A stretch of DNA of 64,000 bases from Physcia stellaris (Eukaryota > Ascomycota > Lecanoromycetes > Caliciales > Physciaceae), in assembly GCA_018902385.1 (NCBI GenBank), contig JABSSW010000024.1, positions 372,001 through 436,000 of the forward strand. Reading direction: 5' to 3'. Numbering within the stretch: position 1 is the first letter of the stretch; each line of letters opens with the position of its first letter. The notes beneath the pieces are model-generated. The model saw only the letters and a list, made by a program, of their open reading frames with translations. It ran no database searches and was not told where the DNA came from. Shown here one piece after another: positions 23,323-35,365 of this stretch. The position numbers and the translations under genes were made by a program.

Positions 23323-24182
23323 GGTTGCTTGGAGTTCCTCAGGGTAGGAAAGCTGCTTGAAGTGATTCGTACCGAGCTAGACTGACGTCCATACTCCGAG
23401 GCCAAGAAAATCACGGGCTTGCGTTCAGCTCGTCCAGGATATAGGGTGAGGGGTTTTGGAAGAACACGCAACGTGCTTGATGGGTAGGGGACTTTGAATG
23501 ACTCTACCTGAGCCAGCAAAGAATATTCTCCTGCATAACGGAATTATGATAGTGGTAGAAATTAGGGTTAGGGTAGTACCTACCAGACGTCACAGGCGAT
23601 GCTTGCTCGGCTTTATCCCGGCAATAATTCTGATCCGAGGGTTTTGACGTCTCTAAGGGCCACTGGGTCACTTTAGCTAGAAGTCTCTCCGAACACTGTG
23701 TGAAGGCTTTGATCTTGGCGAGGCGAGAGATGAAACAGTCGTCCCCGGATGAAGATGCGTACAGTGAGTTCGTACTTCGTGGTCCGGTCATTGAATTAAA
23801 GCATACCCTCTGCTGACCTAGATTCGCGGCAGTATTTTAGAACAAGAGATCAAGTTGAGCGGTAAGTTAGAAGGTAAGATAAGCATGTTAGAGCTCAAGA
23901 TTCAACTGTGTGCTCATGTTGTTATTCAATTCATTACCCCGCCTCGAACTATTCGGTTTGTTGACTTGAAGATGCAAATCTGAGATCGACGACCAGAAAT
24001 TAATTATGCTAGCTGCCATGCAAGCCCATTGTTTCAATTACTCTACAAGAGTATGTTTTAAGAATCTAGCAATGGCTGCCACAGCCTTTCAACCCTTCAA
24101 CTCATACATTCTCATGCACATAGGTTGTCCCTTCTATTCTTGGAGCTCAATGACCAAACACTCTACAAAAGCTTCATACGTC
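23323..24182. other. Intergenic region palA to P450
   Basis: No supported gene is seen. A 95-codon minus-strand frame at 23504-23791 has no recognisable motif. Two telomere-like units (TTAGGGTTAGGG) lie near 23565, upstream of palA. Confidence 0.4.
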
Positions 24183-25826
24183 TCAGCCTTGACATTTGGT
24201 CAGATACATCTTTAACGGTTTCTTCTTCCAGAGCATATAGCTATCCTGCTCCATCCAATCATCATCTTCTCGGCAGACCATATCAAAATGCCAGAGCATT
24301 TTTGCCAGTATCAATCGCGTTTCGGCCAGTGCTAGGCTTTGAAAAACGATCAGCCTTTGCTCGATACGTTTAGATGCTTTAGAATAGCTTGCCTTTGACC
24401 CAGACAATTTCTTGGACCTCTTGAGAATGGCTGAAGAACCGCTTTCTTGTCAGAGGCAAAACGAGGGTCATTGCCTAGCCAGCGATCAGGGATGAATGAT
24501 TTCGGTTCGGCAAAGTTATTGGAGGACAGGTTTGCCGCGTAAGGACTGATCTGGACAAAAGTCTGTGCGGTGGTCAGCGGAGCGTTCACAAGATCCGGGT
24601 TGATACTAACACCTCCTGGAATCCAATGACCACAGATGAACTGCCCTTCCGAAGGTGCCACACGAGGGAGACCTTCAGGCACCGGAGGAAAGAGTCGCAG
24701 TGCTTCATCGATGACTGCCGACAGAAATTTCAGCTCGCTGACGCCTTGTATATCGATAGAAGATCCATCTTTGAAGGTTTCTCGGACCTCCTCAGTCGCT
24801 TTTGCCATGATTTCTGGGTGCTTGGCCAGTAGATAGGTCACGGCAGGAAGCAATGTCGCCACCGTTTCCGTCCCAGCAGCTATCAGAAGGCTCGCGTTTG
24901 AGACCAGCTCGGTGCTCGTCATGCCGTTCTCGCTGTTATGTTTCACCATGTGGGTAATGAAGTCGGGTCGAGTTCTCTTGGTTTGGGTGCGTTCGCGGAC
25001 CCTATGAAGTATGATGTTGAAATTATCGAGTTGTTTTCGGATTAGAGAGGTCGGAATAATGAAACGGATTAAAGGTCCAGAGGGAGCTATGCTTTTCAAT
25101 GCACTGACGAAGGTGAAGACTTTCCACGCTTTGGAAAGAATTTTGACCCAGGGACGGTACTCTGGGTCGCTCAAGGTGTTAAAGGGCTCGCCAAAAGAGA
25201 GATCCGCTACAATATCAAAGGCCACAAAATTGAACCAATCAACAAGATCGACGGTCTGAGCGCCACTATCAATCTGGCAATGCAGATTTCTGATGAGTGA
25301 GTCGACATGCTTTTGGATAATGGGCTCTTGCTCGCGCAGTGCCCGTTCTGAAAAAGCATGAGTAAGAACTCTCCTCATCCGTAGATGATCAGCATCGCCC
25401 GCAATAAATAGTGAGTGAGCAAGGTCATTCTGGTTCTGGTGAAAAGTGTCGTAATTTTTTTTGAATTTTGCGAATCTGTTTTGACGCTGGTCATAGATCG
25501 TTTTCCATGCCGCTGGCTCCGTGAATGAAACCTCATTGGGAGCGGTCCGTACTACGGGACCATACTTTTCGTGGAGTGCTCTGAAATCAGTGGCAAGATG
25601 GCCACTGAGGGCAGAGTAGACGTAAGGAACTCTGGATGCTGCGAAGATCTTTGGCCCGGGTATCTTCTGAAGAGGGTGAAACCAAAGATTCAGAATGACC
25701 TTGTAGAGGATGTACGATACCTGAAGACTTTGGTCAATGGTATGTCCCTAATTTGTTTGCATACGAACTGACAATTGAAACCACACCAGCGGTGAGTATA
25801 CTCCCGGATATAACTCTGTTACTCAT
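24183..25826 (-). CDS. Cytochrome P450 monooxygenase
   Basis: A microsomal haem-thiolate monooxygenase with unknown substrate. I read three exons. A short first exon from ATG 25826 encodes part of the membrane anchor (SGSILTAGVVSIVS). The large second exon runs to 24393, and the last from 24336 to 24183. Features in order: the proline hinge HPLQKIPGPK, the C helix, the I-helix block LLIAAGTETVATLL (AGTET in place of AGxDT), the ExxR motif DEALRLFPP, PDRWLG, and the haem loop PFSRGPRNCLGQ with the Cys ligand. The last intron (24337-24392) begins GC rather than GT. Removing it gives LGQSLALAETRLILAKMLW, the expected L helix. About 500 residues. It faces away from the thioesterase gene. Confidence 0.88.
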
Positions 25827-27032
25827 GGTACTGTGGTAGCCAACTCTGAATTTTTAGAGACACCAAATAAGCATCAAACTTCCTTGGCGACGGAATTATT
25901 ACAAGAATAGAGGCCGTATTAGACTAGAAGCAAAAGAATGATGTCCCGCCTACGGAACAGATCTCGAGCTACGCCACTGTAAACTAAAGGGCGAGGTTCC
26001 TGACATGCCTACCCGTCATGTACGTCTCGCACGTCATAAGATCTGCGGACACGCGGTATTCAAAGCTCGAGAAAGCATTTGGAATAATGTCGGCATCGTT
26101 TGCGGCAGCGGCGCAGTGGCGAGTCGTAAGCAATGGCTGATCGAAGGCTATGGAACAGATGGCGAGCGGACGAGCCATTACGAGAGGAGTGCCACTTCCT
26201 TTGCATGCTCCACAGTTGTATGGTCGCCTTTCAGCGGTAGGATGAGTCTCGCCCACGTCCTCATCGATGCATCACGCTGGGTCAGAATATGCCTATTCGT
26301 GTGCCACCAGAATCAAGTTGTCTGCCTAATACGGAGAAGGTAAGCAAAGATGAAACAGACTTGGGTTGGGGCAAGCTGCTTTTGGGCCAGATATTGGATA
26401 TAAACCTTGCCGCACGTTTTCTCCTTCGAATGCAGTCAACTGTCAGCTCCGAGACGCGGGTGTTTATTAGGCCACCTTTTCAGCCTCGTCTAGAACTTCC
26501 ACCGAGCTTCTAGAAGCAAGGAAGCACATCCTGCCCGTCGTTAATTCGTCATGCCAAACATGGAATGGAACATACATACTTCGTTTAATTGATAGGTAAA
26601 TTTCAAATTTTGAGGTATCGGCATCGTTGGTCCGCGCTCCGACCTCTGCTGTACATACGTCATCTCGTCAACGTGTACTCCGTACCTGGGATCTTTTCCA
26701 AAACCACTGGCTAATTCATTTGCATGAGGGCTGCAACGCTGCATTAGTGCCACTTCCAGACTCAGATCTCACCTCAGCACTCGAGATTGACCACATGTGG
26801 ACACGAGGTTGTGCTCAAGACTCGGTATCTTCCTTTTTTTTTAGTCTTCTAGTGTTTCACCAAGTCTCCTCCAATAGCCAAGGAATCAGGAATGTTCTGG
26901 GATACTGACTGGCCGTACAATATTCCGCTTAATTATACGGCACTAGTGCACTTCTAAGGCATTCCGCATCAGGACAACATCCAAACCACATATATCACAG
27001 GATTGGGGTCCGCTGCGATTCTTGTCCTCATT
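25827..27032. other. 1.2-kb intergenic region upstream of P450 and thioesterase genes
   Basis: It separates the divergent P450 and thioesterase-like genes. Several short open frames (for example 26005-26343 plus and 26541-26753 minus) show no recognisable domain or splice-supported continuation. It probably contains both promoters. Confidence 0.4.
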
Positions 27033-28141
27033 ATGATTGACAGCGAGGCCCGCCGTATACCGCTCAGCCGGGCACTGCAAGTCCGGTCGGTGGCGCCCCA
27101 TGAATACAAAGTTAGCTTATTAAGCGACTATTGCTATGGAGATGGTAAGTGCAAGAGGACCCCAGCAAGAAGCAGATAGGGTTATGCTCATTGCAATGAT
27201 CCTGCAGCCATACACGGAGGATATCTAGCTTCTGTGGTACTTTGTACCATCTCTGAGCACTTCCAACAAACCCTGAAGCACCTCGATCAACCCGACACCC
27301 TAACCATCCACTTAGAATATCTACGTACCGCCACGGTGGGAAGTGCAGATGTTATCGTCAAAGACGTCAAATTAGGATCGCACACTTCCACAGTCCATAT
27401 TAGTTTGAGCCAAGGTGGCAAAGAGAAGGTAGTAGGTTATGCAACGTAAATCTCTCATACCCTTACTACGAGCGGCAATCTCACTCAGGCTCTAGCAACA
27501 CAAATTTTCAAAGTGCCAATGGAGTTTCTTACCCGACTAATTACACCCTGTCTCCGCCTCCTGTTCAGGCCGATGTATCTGAACTCGCTCATGACACGGA
27601 CGATCGTTGGGTATCTTATACGAATCCTTACCATCCAAAAAGCTTCACGAAAGTCCAAACTCACCTAAAATACGTGATGCCATCTTCAGGATCACCACAT
27701 CCTAGCATCATGGACGAGTGGATTACTCCTACCTCCTCAGAAGATAGATTCACCAACGTCAACCTTGGGTTCGTCGCTGATCAATGGCCGCAAATGTGCG
27801 AGAACTACCGGCCAGAGAGCCCACACAGTAGTCAGGGGATAGTAGCGCGTGCTATCCGATCAAAGGAAGGAAGACCTGCCAAAAGCGACTTCGGCTGGCA
27901 ATCGCCTTTCTGGTACCCTACATTGCTGATGAGTATCGAATTCAAGAAGCTTCTGCCTCCCCAAGGTGTCAAGTGGCTCTTTGTGAGGGCCAGGGCCAAA
28001 CAGATCAGGGACGGCAGGATGGACGTTGAGGTCACTATATTAGACGAAGACTCGGAACTAGTCGCTTTGAGCAATCACGTTTGCTTTATTGTCAACATTG
28101 CGCCAAAGCCACAAACTGACGGCCAAGGCAGCAAATTATGA
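27033..28141 (+). CDS. Thioesterase-like (hot-dog fold) protein
   Basis: I read three exons: 27033-27144, 27208 to about 27447, and from about 27498 to 28141. Splicing restores YGDAIHGGYLASVVLCTISE, which resembles the HGGY block of fungal thioesterase-like (4HBT_3) proteins. Then come HLEYLRTATVGSADVIVKDV and, in the third exon, a second hot-dog half (SPFWYPTLLMSIEFKKLLPP; RAKQIRDGRMDVEVTILDED). Such proteins probably hydrolyse acyl thioesters, but the substrate cannot be read here. Acceptor choice before exon 3 (GCTCTAG) was decided by the reading frame. The stop lies 3 bases from the stop of the convergent methyltransferase gene. Confidence 0.75.
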
Positions 28142-28144
28142 GTA

Positions 28145-29295
28145 CTAGCTATTGGATAAATTTGCACGCCGTGCACCCATCCAATCTTCAGTTTGTGGCA
28201 CCACAACTGCTCGCCTTGCGACGATCCATGTAGCATCAGCATCCCACTTGGCAATCTTATCGTCTGTGGCCTTCTTGATTGCTGCTGCCAGCTCTTCGTA
28301 CCTTTTAGCGGCTGCAATTAGCCCATCTCTCTCTTCTTCCTCTACTCTCTGAGACTGTTCTCTCATGCGAGCTGCACCCGACGAAAGCAATTGGCAGTTG
28401 ATCGCTAAGCCTACAGCATCCTTTTCGGCCTGAATTTTAGGCGAGGGGTGATGGTAGGTAGAGAGTGTCTCTAGGCTTGAGATTCGGAAGAGGTCGTGAC
28501 TGAACGATATGGCATTGAGGCTCGCGTGAGGATTTGTGGACTTGAAATGGTTGTCGACCGAAGCGTCCTGGATTCGAGGGTTGAGTATCGTCTTGACCAT
28601 TTGCGTAGGCATGCTGCAGCGCTGGTGAACACCATCCTCTTGTATCGGGCTATAGGGATGTTCTTACGATACGTTTAGCGCACGGGCAACTTTCTCCTGG
28701 ACGATGCACCTGACTGCATCCCTAGCGGCTTTGATTGCTGGTGTGGCCCAGACATCAATAATATCAATTTCCTGCCACTGAATATAGCCCCCTGGTCCTG
28801 CAAGTGTACAAGGTCATTGTTGGTTTTGCATGAATTAGACAAGGGAAAGAGAGGGAAATTACGCAGAGTTTCGGCAACATTGTCAAACGCCTGCTGTAGA
28901 TGCGCCTCGCTCAACGCATAAACCAGGAATCTGAGGTTTACCACATCGAATCTACTGTGGTATTGCTCTGGAAAGGGTTTTGTGATATCATGGACCACGA
29001 AAGCGACTCCGAAGGCTTTGTCATGATTTTCAAGAAACTGTTTAGCTGAGATGTCAAAGCCTACCAGGTCCAATGTTGCACCAGTACCGTTGTGGCGTCG
29101 CAGTTCCTCTGCCACATCGCTCAGCCAGATGCCGGTTCCAGTTCCCATATCTGCAACAGCACGGATACTGTGGCGGGGGATGGAGGGATGAAGGGTGTTC
29201 CCATGACATAATGCACGCATGAACTCATGCTGGAAATCCAGGCGCTTGGACTCCGCTTCGTCCCTCTTCAACATATATGCTGTCGTGGATGCCAT
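28145..29295 (-). CDS. SAM-dependent methyltransferase (fungal secondary-metabolism type)
   Basis: A class I methyltransferase. Three exons: 29295 to about 28865, about 28802-28672, and about 28613-28145. The first has motif I as VADMGTGTGIWLSDVAEEL (Asp/Gly-rich SAM loop), then DLVGFDISAKQF and DVVNLRFLVYALSE. The second gives RPGGYIQWQEIDIIDVWA, the post-motif block of this family. The third has SSLETLSTYHHPSPKIQAEK, a charged helical stretch and the closing KWDADATWIVARRA, which I recognise as the usual C-terminus of such fungal proteins. Joins have GTAAGA/GTAATT donors. The substrate is unknown. Neighbouring P450 and thioesterase genes make a metabolic role plausible but no synthase is in the window. 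Confidence 0.78.
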
Positions 29296-30239
29296 CCCTA
29301 CTCAATACCCTATTCAGTTGAATAAAGGTCGAACGGATTGATGGGCTCAGCCTGGCTGCTCGCACGTTTAATGATACCATGCTGGTAATTTTACAGTGTT
29401 AAGTGACATGGTCGAGTATGGTATGACAGACTCTGCAAAGCACACCCAGCTAATTCTACATTAGCCTTGTCATACATTCACTTCGTCACTTCACTGCTGA
29501 CTGCAGGACCACGCTGATGATCGGTAACCAATCAACTGCGCGCGCTTCGCCTTAATCCTGCAACACCCCAATCGGAGTCGATCCTATCTCCCCAGGGCGT
29601 CTTAACTTTTAAGCCCTCCTTCCGACCCCAAACCCCGACCCCGTACTCGTACTCTTCATTGCGTATGACAGAGCAGGGTCGGGAGCGCGGATTACCTGTC
29701 GTCAAACCCTGATGCTGTCATGGTCCAGGTAAGGAGCCTGCGGCGGCGCTCAATTACCGTTTCAAGATTATTCCCGACCCCATCATGGCTGATGTGGCCT
29801 CGGGAAATAATCTCGACGGGAATCACCGTCCGGACGATATTCCAAATCATCATCTCCAATTCCAGGCACTCACACCCCAATGACGAATATCATATCCCTC
29901 GAACTACACTAGGGGACTAGGTCCGACAACTGGAAGATACTGCTCCGGTTGGTAATGCAGGTACAGTACTTAGACGTGGCCAGGATGGTTCACTCCATGG
30001 AGACTGTCATATGTTCCGGCAGTTGAGCGAAACATCTGTGATCTCGTCCTCGCACTGCAGCGCTCGCAACATGAGCCTGCCCGTCTCACCATCTGTATGC
30101 TTCTCTAGCTCAGCGGCGTTGTCTCGATCAACACCAAGCTCCACCGACCCTTGGATCTTGTCTTCATCTCTTCGTCTTTATCATCTGTAATGCCTTCTGC
30201 AATTAACCACTCGCCCTCACCATTCGATTTCTTGCAAGT
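29296..30239. other. Intergenic region methyltransferase to rhodopsin-like gene
   Basis: About 940 bases with no supported gene. Open frames at 29692-29920 on the two strands are mutual shadows without motifs. It contains the divergent promoters of the flanking genes. Confidence 0.4.
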
Positions 30240-31594
30240 ATGGCGACAGCTGCGTCTGATACAGCGTCTCAGGACAACTCCTATCAAACGGTGATTGCTA
30301 TAGTCGTTGCCATGGTACTCGTCAACGTCGCAGTATTTCTAAGGCTTCTGGCGAGAAAGCTGATGAAGCTGCCGTTGATGGCTGACGACTATATGATCAT
30401 GGTTGCTGCTGTACGTTCAGCTTGCAAACTGCCATGTGCTGAAGCGGGCTGACCCGCGCTAGCTGTTTGTCAATGCCGATGCCATCCTCTATCCTTTCTG
30501 TGAGTATAGCGCTGTTAGAGCCTTGATATATCCCCATCCCGGAAGCTCACAGACGCTTAGCCATACGTTACGGTGATGGAAGGCATATCGAAACGCTCAG
30601 TCCTCACGACATCACAAGCTATCTCAAGGTTCGTGCTCCTTATCAGACAGCTTCGCGTGTCATCTAGCTCACCAAAGATCCGACAGACGATATACATCTC
30701 AGCGCAGCTGTACGGCGTCTCAATCACGGCCGTGAAGCTATCAGTCCTTCTCTTCTACCGTCGCGTCTTCTCGACAGCCCCTTTCCGACGCCGGATCATC
30801 GTCCTAGCGATCCTCGTTCTCGCCTGGTTCGTCGTGAATAATCTGCTCGGTGCCTTCCAGTGCATACCAGTTCGAAAAGCGTGGGAACCGGAGATTCCGG
30901 GGCGATGCATCAATTTCTTGGACTTCTTCATCGGCATCCAAGTGCCCAACATCATTCTCGATGCACTCATCCTAGCGCTGCCGGTGAGGGCCGTTCTCCA
31001 GCTCCAGATGTCGAAGAAAAAGAAGATCAGCGTGCTCGCGGTGTTTCTCCTGGGTGGCTTGTAAGTTCTCCTCCGACTGGACGAGCTGCGTGGTCTGACT
31101 CCGGGGTGATAACTCCAGCTCAATAATCATCGCCATCGTCCGCCTAGCAGTCCTCATCACGCGCATCGGCAAGCAAGACCTCACCTGTAAGTCCGCGCCC
31201 CATTTCTCCACCTTCACTGTACACTGACACACAAAAAACGATTCCAGACTCCACCGCCATAGGCGACTGGTCCCTCATCGAGCCCGCCGTCGAAGTCCTC
31301 TCCGCCAGTCTCCCCACCATGACCGTCTTCTACAACGTCCGCCAGCACTTCGCCACTCTCCTGTCCGTGCTGCGGTCCTCCACCAGGGGCGCGAAAGGAT
31401 CTAAGGACGGCAGCCGCGGCTTCCACGAGATCCAGAGTCCGGGCATGCAGCACCTGCCGAGTGGACCGGTCACGGCGATTGCAGGGTTGGACGGGAGGAC
31501 CGAGAGGGAAAGGGATGTTCCGATGCATGCCATTGCTGTACGGCAGGAGGTGCAGTGGGACGAGCGGAGTCGGAAGGGGGACGATGTAGTTTAA
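30240..31594 (+). CDS. Rhodopsin-domain integral membrane protein (fungal, PTH11-related fold)
   Basis: A seven-helix membrane protein of the fungal rhodopsin-domain family. The function of most members is unknown. The N-terminal helix is TVIAIVVAMVLVNVAVFLRL followed by LPLMADDYMIMVA, matching the conserved W/ADDY element after TM1. Four or five short introns interrupt the helices. Later segments include SAQLYGVSITAVKLSVLLFY, IIVLAILVLAWFVVNNLLGAF, FIGIQVPNIILDALILALPV and, after two introns, GDWSLIEPAVEVLSASLPTM, all typical blocks. CINFLDFF contributes a conserved extracellular Cys. The tail from about residue 290 is hydrophilic. It does not bind retinal in the bacteriorhodopsin sense, as no HVxD-type Lys helix is seen. 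Confidence 0.82.
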
Positions 31595-32316
31595 TGCCAC
31601 ATAGATCAAATTTCTGAAAAGCTTCTTCCCATGCTCTGTAGTCAGTAGGCTCAGTCCCGTACCTTCCATCAAGTTCCGAGTAAAATCTCCCTTCGTCCAT
31701 CCAGATAAACATAAAGTCTTCGACCACCACTCGAGAAATGTCGCGGCGTGGGTTGCTGGCTTCTTGTAGATGCCCAGGAGTCGGAATGGATGGTACCCAA
31801 AATCTCACGCATAGGTAGCTCCATCACCCTATCGAACAGCTGGCTCCTGAAACGCAGACCAAACCAAGGTCTCTAGGCTGAAAATCTGCAATCTCACCGT
31901 CTACCTCTTCCTTCCTTGGGGGTGAGATGCGTGATAGACCTTGATTAGTAGTGAGAGATGCCTCGTTCTGAGAGGGTAACCCCAAAACTAGAGTATTCCA
32001 CAACCATGGCAATCCAGCATCGTCCGATGGAATATTCCATACATAAACCATCTGTGTCGTGACACAAAAAAACAGAGACATGGGGAACGAAGTTGTAGCG
32101 GATGTGGCATGTAGAGCAATCTAGCATCGTCCCAAAGGATGTGTGATGCAGAACCCCTTTCCTGAAATCCTGCTGGTATCACTTTCTCGTTCTGACGAGA
32201 GGAGCCAAAAAGAAGAATCAAAAGCCCGACTATGCGTGCATTGTATTCTACAAGAACACTACTCATACAAGGAGAAACGACGACGAAAAGGTTGACTTTT
32301 CGTCATATAAGTGTTA
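31595..32316. other. Unresolved stretch, possible gene remnant on minus strand
   Basis: Minus-strand frames around 31620-31810 (VEDFMFIWMDEGRFYSELDG) and 31800-31860 (RSQLFDRVMELPMREILG) look protein-like but lie in different frames. No start, splice pattern or family could be assigned. It may be a decayed gene or the far end of an unrecognised one. Confidence 0.25.
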
Positions 32317-34108
32317 CTAGATCAGCTTCTCCATCTGCACAACCCAAGAACTTGCAAACGCCTCCTCGGTGAAGCGCCGCGCCGACTGTCTCGCTCTGAG
32401 ACGCATAGCGAGCGTTTCCTGCGCGGACATGGTGAGGGCCTGCTGGAAGGCTGCTGCGAATTCTGTTTCGGTGGTGGCGTGGAAGCCTGGAGATTTAAAT
32501 CAGCCTGATCGTGATGCTCCTGACGATACCACGTACCTGTAGGCCCCCCATTATACTCAACAACAATATCAAACTTCGGCCCCCACTATCATTAACCACG
32601 CTGACAAGTCCCGCGGCTTGGTACTCGACGACGCCGATGCCGAAATGCTCATTCCACATCCCATTGACCCCGACCCAGCTTTTGCGCAGCCACTGCAGGA
32701 TATCGTCCCACGGCGCGTCGGTCAGGAACTCGACCTGGTCCTTAATCTTGAGCTCGTGCGCCAGCAGCCGCAGGTTGTAGACCCGGGTCGCGTCTTCGCT
32801 GTCCCGGACGCTGCCGACGAGCACCAGTTTCGCGGTTTGGAGGATGCTTGCTCCGGGGTCGTGACTGTGTTCTAGCATGCGCGCGAATGCACGGAGGATG
32901 AGGACGTGGTTTTTCTCGGGCCGGAATTGGGCTACGTAGAGCAATGCTGGTTCTCTCCTCGTCTCGCTGGATGGGCTGATGTCGATTGCCTGCTCCAACT
33001 CCTTGACCGCGACGGGAGGGAAGACGACCTCTATCTCGGACGTCTTGCGCCGCTTCTTCCGGTTCGGGCCCCATAGAGTCCGAATATGGCCTTGTGTCCA
33101 GGAGGAATTCGTCATGACGACATCCACATCGCCTCCAACCCAGCTGTACATCCACGCAAACACGTGCCAATACCTCCGTTTCAGCACCCCCTTGATGCCC
33201 TTCCCGCTCCCTGCATTCAGCCCCTTGCCCTCCACTGCGTCCAGGGAGTCGAGCATGTCGGTCGAAATAGTCGGATAGTGTACATACGCGCCAGTGGGTA
33301 TCGTCGGAAACAAGAACTTGCAAAACGCCAGTGTAAATGCGTAGCCCATGGTATCAACCAAAACGTCCGGAACCAGTAATGAAAATGCATCGTAAGCGAG
33401 GACTAAGGAGCCGAGACTCTGGCCCAGGAGGGTGAAATGGGGATAGGTGGTGCTGAGGACGAAGCGGCGGGTGGAGAGATAAATGAAAACGACGGTGGGA
33501 GGGTGCAGACGGATGTTGAAGCGGTTCTACACAGTAATGAGTACTAAGATTTTTGCCAGATCCCTGTTGGTTTCGGCCATATACTGGCTTACCTGGACGC
33601 GTTCGAGAATGGCAGGCTTGGTGGAGTCGTGGTCGCCGGTATAGACCACGCATATCGCCTTGGGCCAACGCTTCTGTGTCGCCCTAATGGCTGCCCATAG
33701 TACTCTTTCGCCTCCACCGCCAGCATTACTTGCCAAACATCAGTACTGATGCCCATGCACATTCGATCAGACCAACCAGAATGGGTGGAAAAATCCTATA
33801 ATCCCTTCCCAACCGTCGTCCGCCTGACCGCCATTGACGGCCGAGCCGGCGCCGTAGCTTTCTATTTTCTCCCAGTCGTCGTCCTCCTCTTGTCTTCGAG
33901 AGCGCCTACTGAACGACTGAAAGGCCTCTTCCTCGATTTTCACGCGGCGGAGAATGGCCTTCTTGCGCGGTGAAGCGTGACGTTTCAAGTACCAGCCTGC
34001 AACTCGCCCTGCGCTGCGGACCAGCCATTTGGCTACAGACAAGGAGATGCAGATGACCAGGAGGGTTTTCAGCGCGCGAGGCCACGATTCTCGCCATGAA
34101 GCGGCCAT
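32317..34108 (-). CDS. ALG11: ALG11 alpha-1,2-mannosyltransferase
   Basis: It adds the fourth and fifth mannoses to the dolichol-linked oligosaccharide on the cytosolic ER face. Four exons. An N-terminal anchor ([16 protein letters not shown]) leads to [20 protein letters not shown], restored by the first intron (donor after 33777). The next block is [19 protein letters not shown]. The third exon has [60 protein letters not shown] and [17 protein letters not shown] (GT-B family 4 donor site). As given, the frame then derails. Adding one base to the C5 run at 32580-32584 gives [20 protein letters not shown] and joins the last exon ([17 protein letters not shown]) to the stop at 32317. Probably intact in the organism. 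Confidence 0.92.
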
Positions 34109-34357
34109 TAGGACTGAGTGGTTAACATCGTTGCATGCTGACGTACTTGTCGGACAGCTTGCAGTGACAAGACATGTCTCAGGGGTGGGGTTACTAAACA
34201 GCTTCCTCTAGTCGGGCAACAGGACTGTCGTCATAACAATATTGGAACATTGCTCGACCCTAAGTCAAGCCGATCAATCACTGTGCTCTTCACCAGATTA
34301 TCCAAACGACTCTCGCTGAATATTTCAACAGTGATTTGGTCTCAATGGCCAATCGTC

Positions 34358-35365
34358 ATGCCATTAGCTGAAAGAGCACTTTCAAGAGTCATTTACCGGC
34401 CTACAGTCATCTCCTCATATCGGGTCTACAGGTATTCAACACTTGAAGCAGGCCTTCAATCGCATCGAAGGTCTTTTCACGCCTCGCCACGTCGTCTCAT
34501 TGTAGAAGAATGCCTCAGTACAACCCACACGCTCATTACTGGCATCCATAATGTCACGGGCTTGCCATGGGTAGCCAGCATACCTCTCACAGCAGCCTTA
34601 ATCAGGCTCACCATCACCGGTCCCATCGCAACCTACGGTAAAATAATCTCGCAGCGCCGCATCAAGATATTTCCTCTCCTGTACGCATGGCGAGCCGCCA
34701 TCGGCCGGAATGTGTCTCGAACCTACAAGACGGAGGGACCAGTAGCCTGCGAGAAGATCATCGCAAAGGCAGCCTGGAAAAAGGGCGCGGAGGTGCGGAA
34801 GAATATGGGCGTGCAGTATTGGAAATCTTCCTTGACGTGGATACAACTTCCGATTTTCCTGGTCGTTATTGATACTATTCGGGCGATGTGTGGTTACGAG
34901 AAAGGGCTGCTAGGACTACTCACAAGGGGTGCAGAGGGAGAAGATGTGGTTCCCGCAGAAAACCTTGACCAAACTCTCGACGACCCTTATTTTGAGCCGA
35001 CTCTGGCGCTGGAAGGGGCGCTGTGGTTTCCTGATCTCCTGGTCCCGGATCCTATGTTGATATTACCGTTTACGTTATCCGCCTCGTTGTTTGCCATTAT
35101 ATACGGCGTCGAGAGAAGATCGAAATCGCTCGGCATTCCCATCCAGAAATGGCAGCTACGCATTCAGCAAGCCATGAAAATCTTCGCACTGATGATAGGG
35201 CCTGCGACGATTGGTGTACCGAGTGGGATACTGGTCTACTGGATCTGCAGCACGTGGTTCGGGATATGTCAGAATGCGCTTCTCGATCGGTATTTCCCAA
35301 CGAAGCCCGCCGTGGAACCTTTGAAGCTAAAGAGGCTCGCAAAAACAACTACCAACAATAGGTAG
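34358..35365 (+). CDS. COX18: COX18/Oxa2-type mitochondrial insertase
   Basis: An Oxa1/YidC-family inner-membrane insertase that exports the C-terminal domain of Cox2. Single exon. ATG at 34358 (MPLAERALSRVIYRPTVISS) gives an Arg/Ser-rich presequence ending RRSFHASPRR. An in-frame ATG exists at 34250. Family features are CLSTTHTLITGIHNVTGLPW, helices through TAALIRLTITGPIATYG, YWKSSLTWIQLPIFLVVIDT, and the last pair LLVPDPMLILPFTLSASLFA and KIFALMIGPATIGVPSGILV. The length of 335 (or 371) fits Cox18. It is divergent from ALG11 with about 140-250 bases between starts. Confidence 0.87.
   Translation: MPLAERALSRVIYRPTVISSYRVYRYSTLEAGLQSHRRSFHASPRRLIVEECLSTTHTLITGIHNVTGLPWVASIPLTAALIRLTITGPIATYGKIISQRRIKIFPLLYAWRAAIGRNVSRTYKTEGPVACEKIIAKAAWKKGAEVRKNMGVQYWKSSLTWIQLPIFLVVIDTIRAMCGYEKGLLGLLTRGAEGEDVVPAENLDQTLDDPYFEPTLALEGALWFPDLLVPDPMLILPFTLSASLFAIIYGVERRSKSLGIPIQKWQLRIQQAMKIFALMIGPATIGVPSGILVYWICSTWFGICQNALLDRYFPTKPAVEPLKLKRLAKTTTNNR

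Noticed and set aside
23504-23791. 95-codon minus-strand frame upstream of palA
   Set aside because: No family features. It overlaps the likely palA promoter.
24183-31594. A complete secondary-metabolite cluster
   Set aside because: P450, thioesterase and methyltransferase genes are present, but no PKS, NRPS, terpene synthase, transporter or transcription factor is seen.
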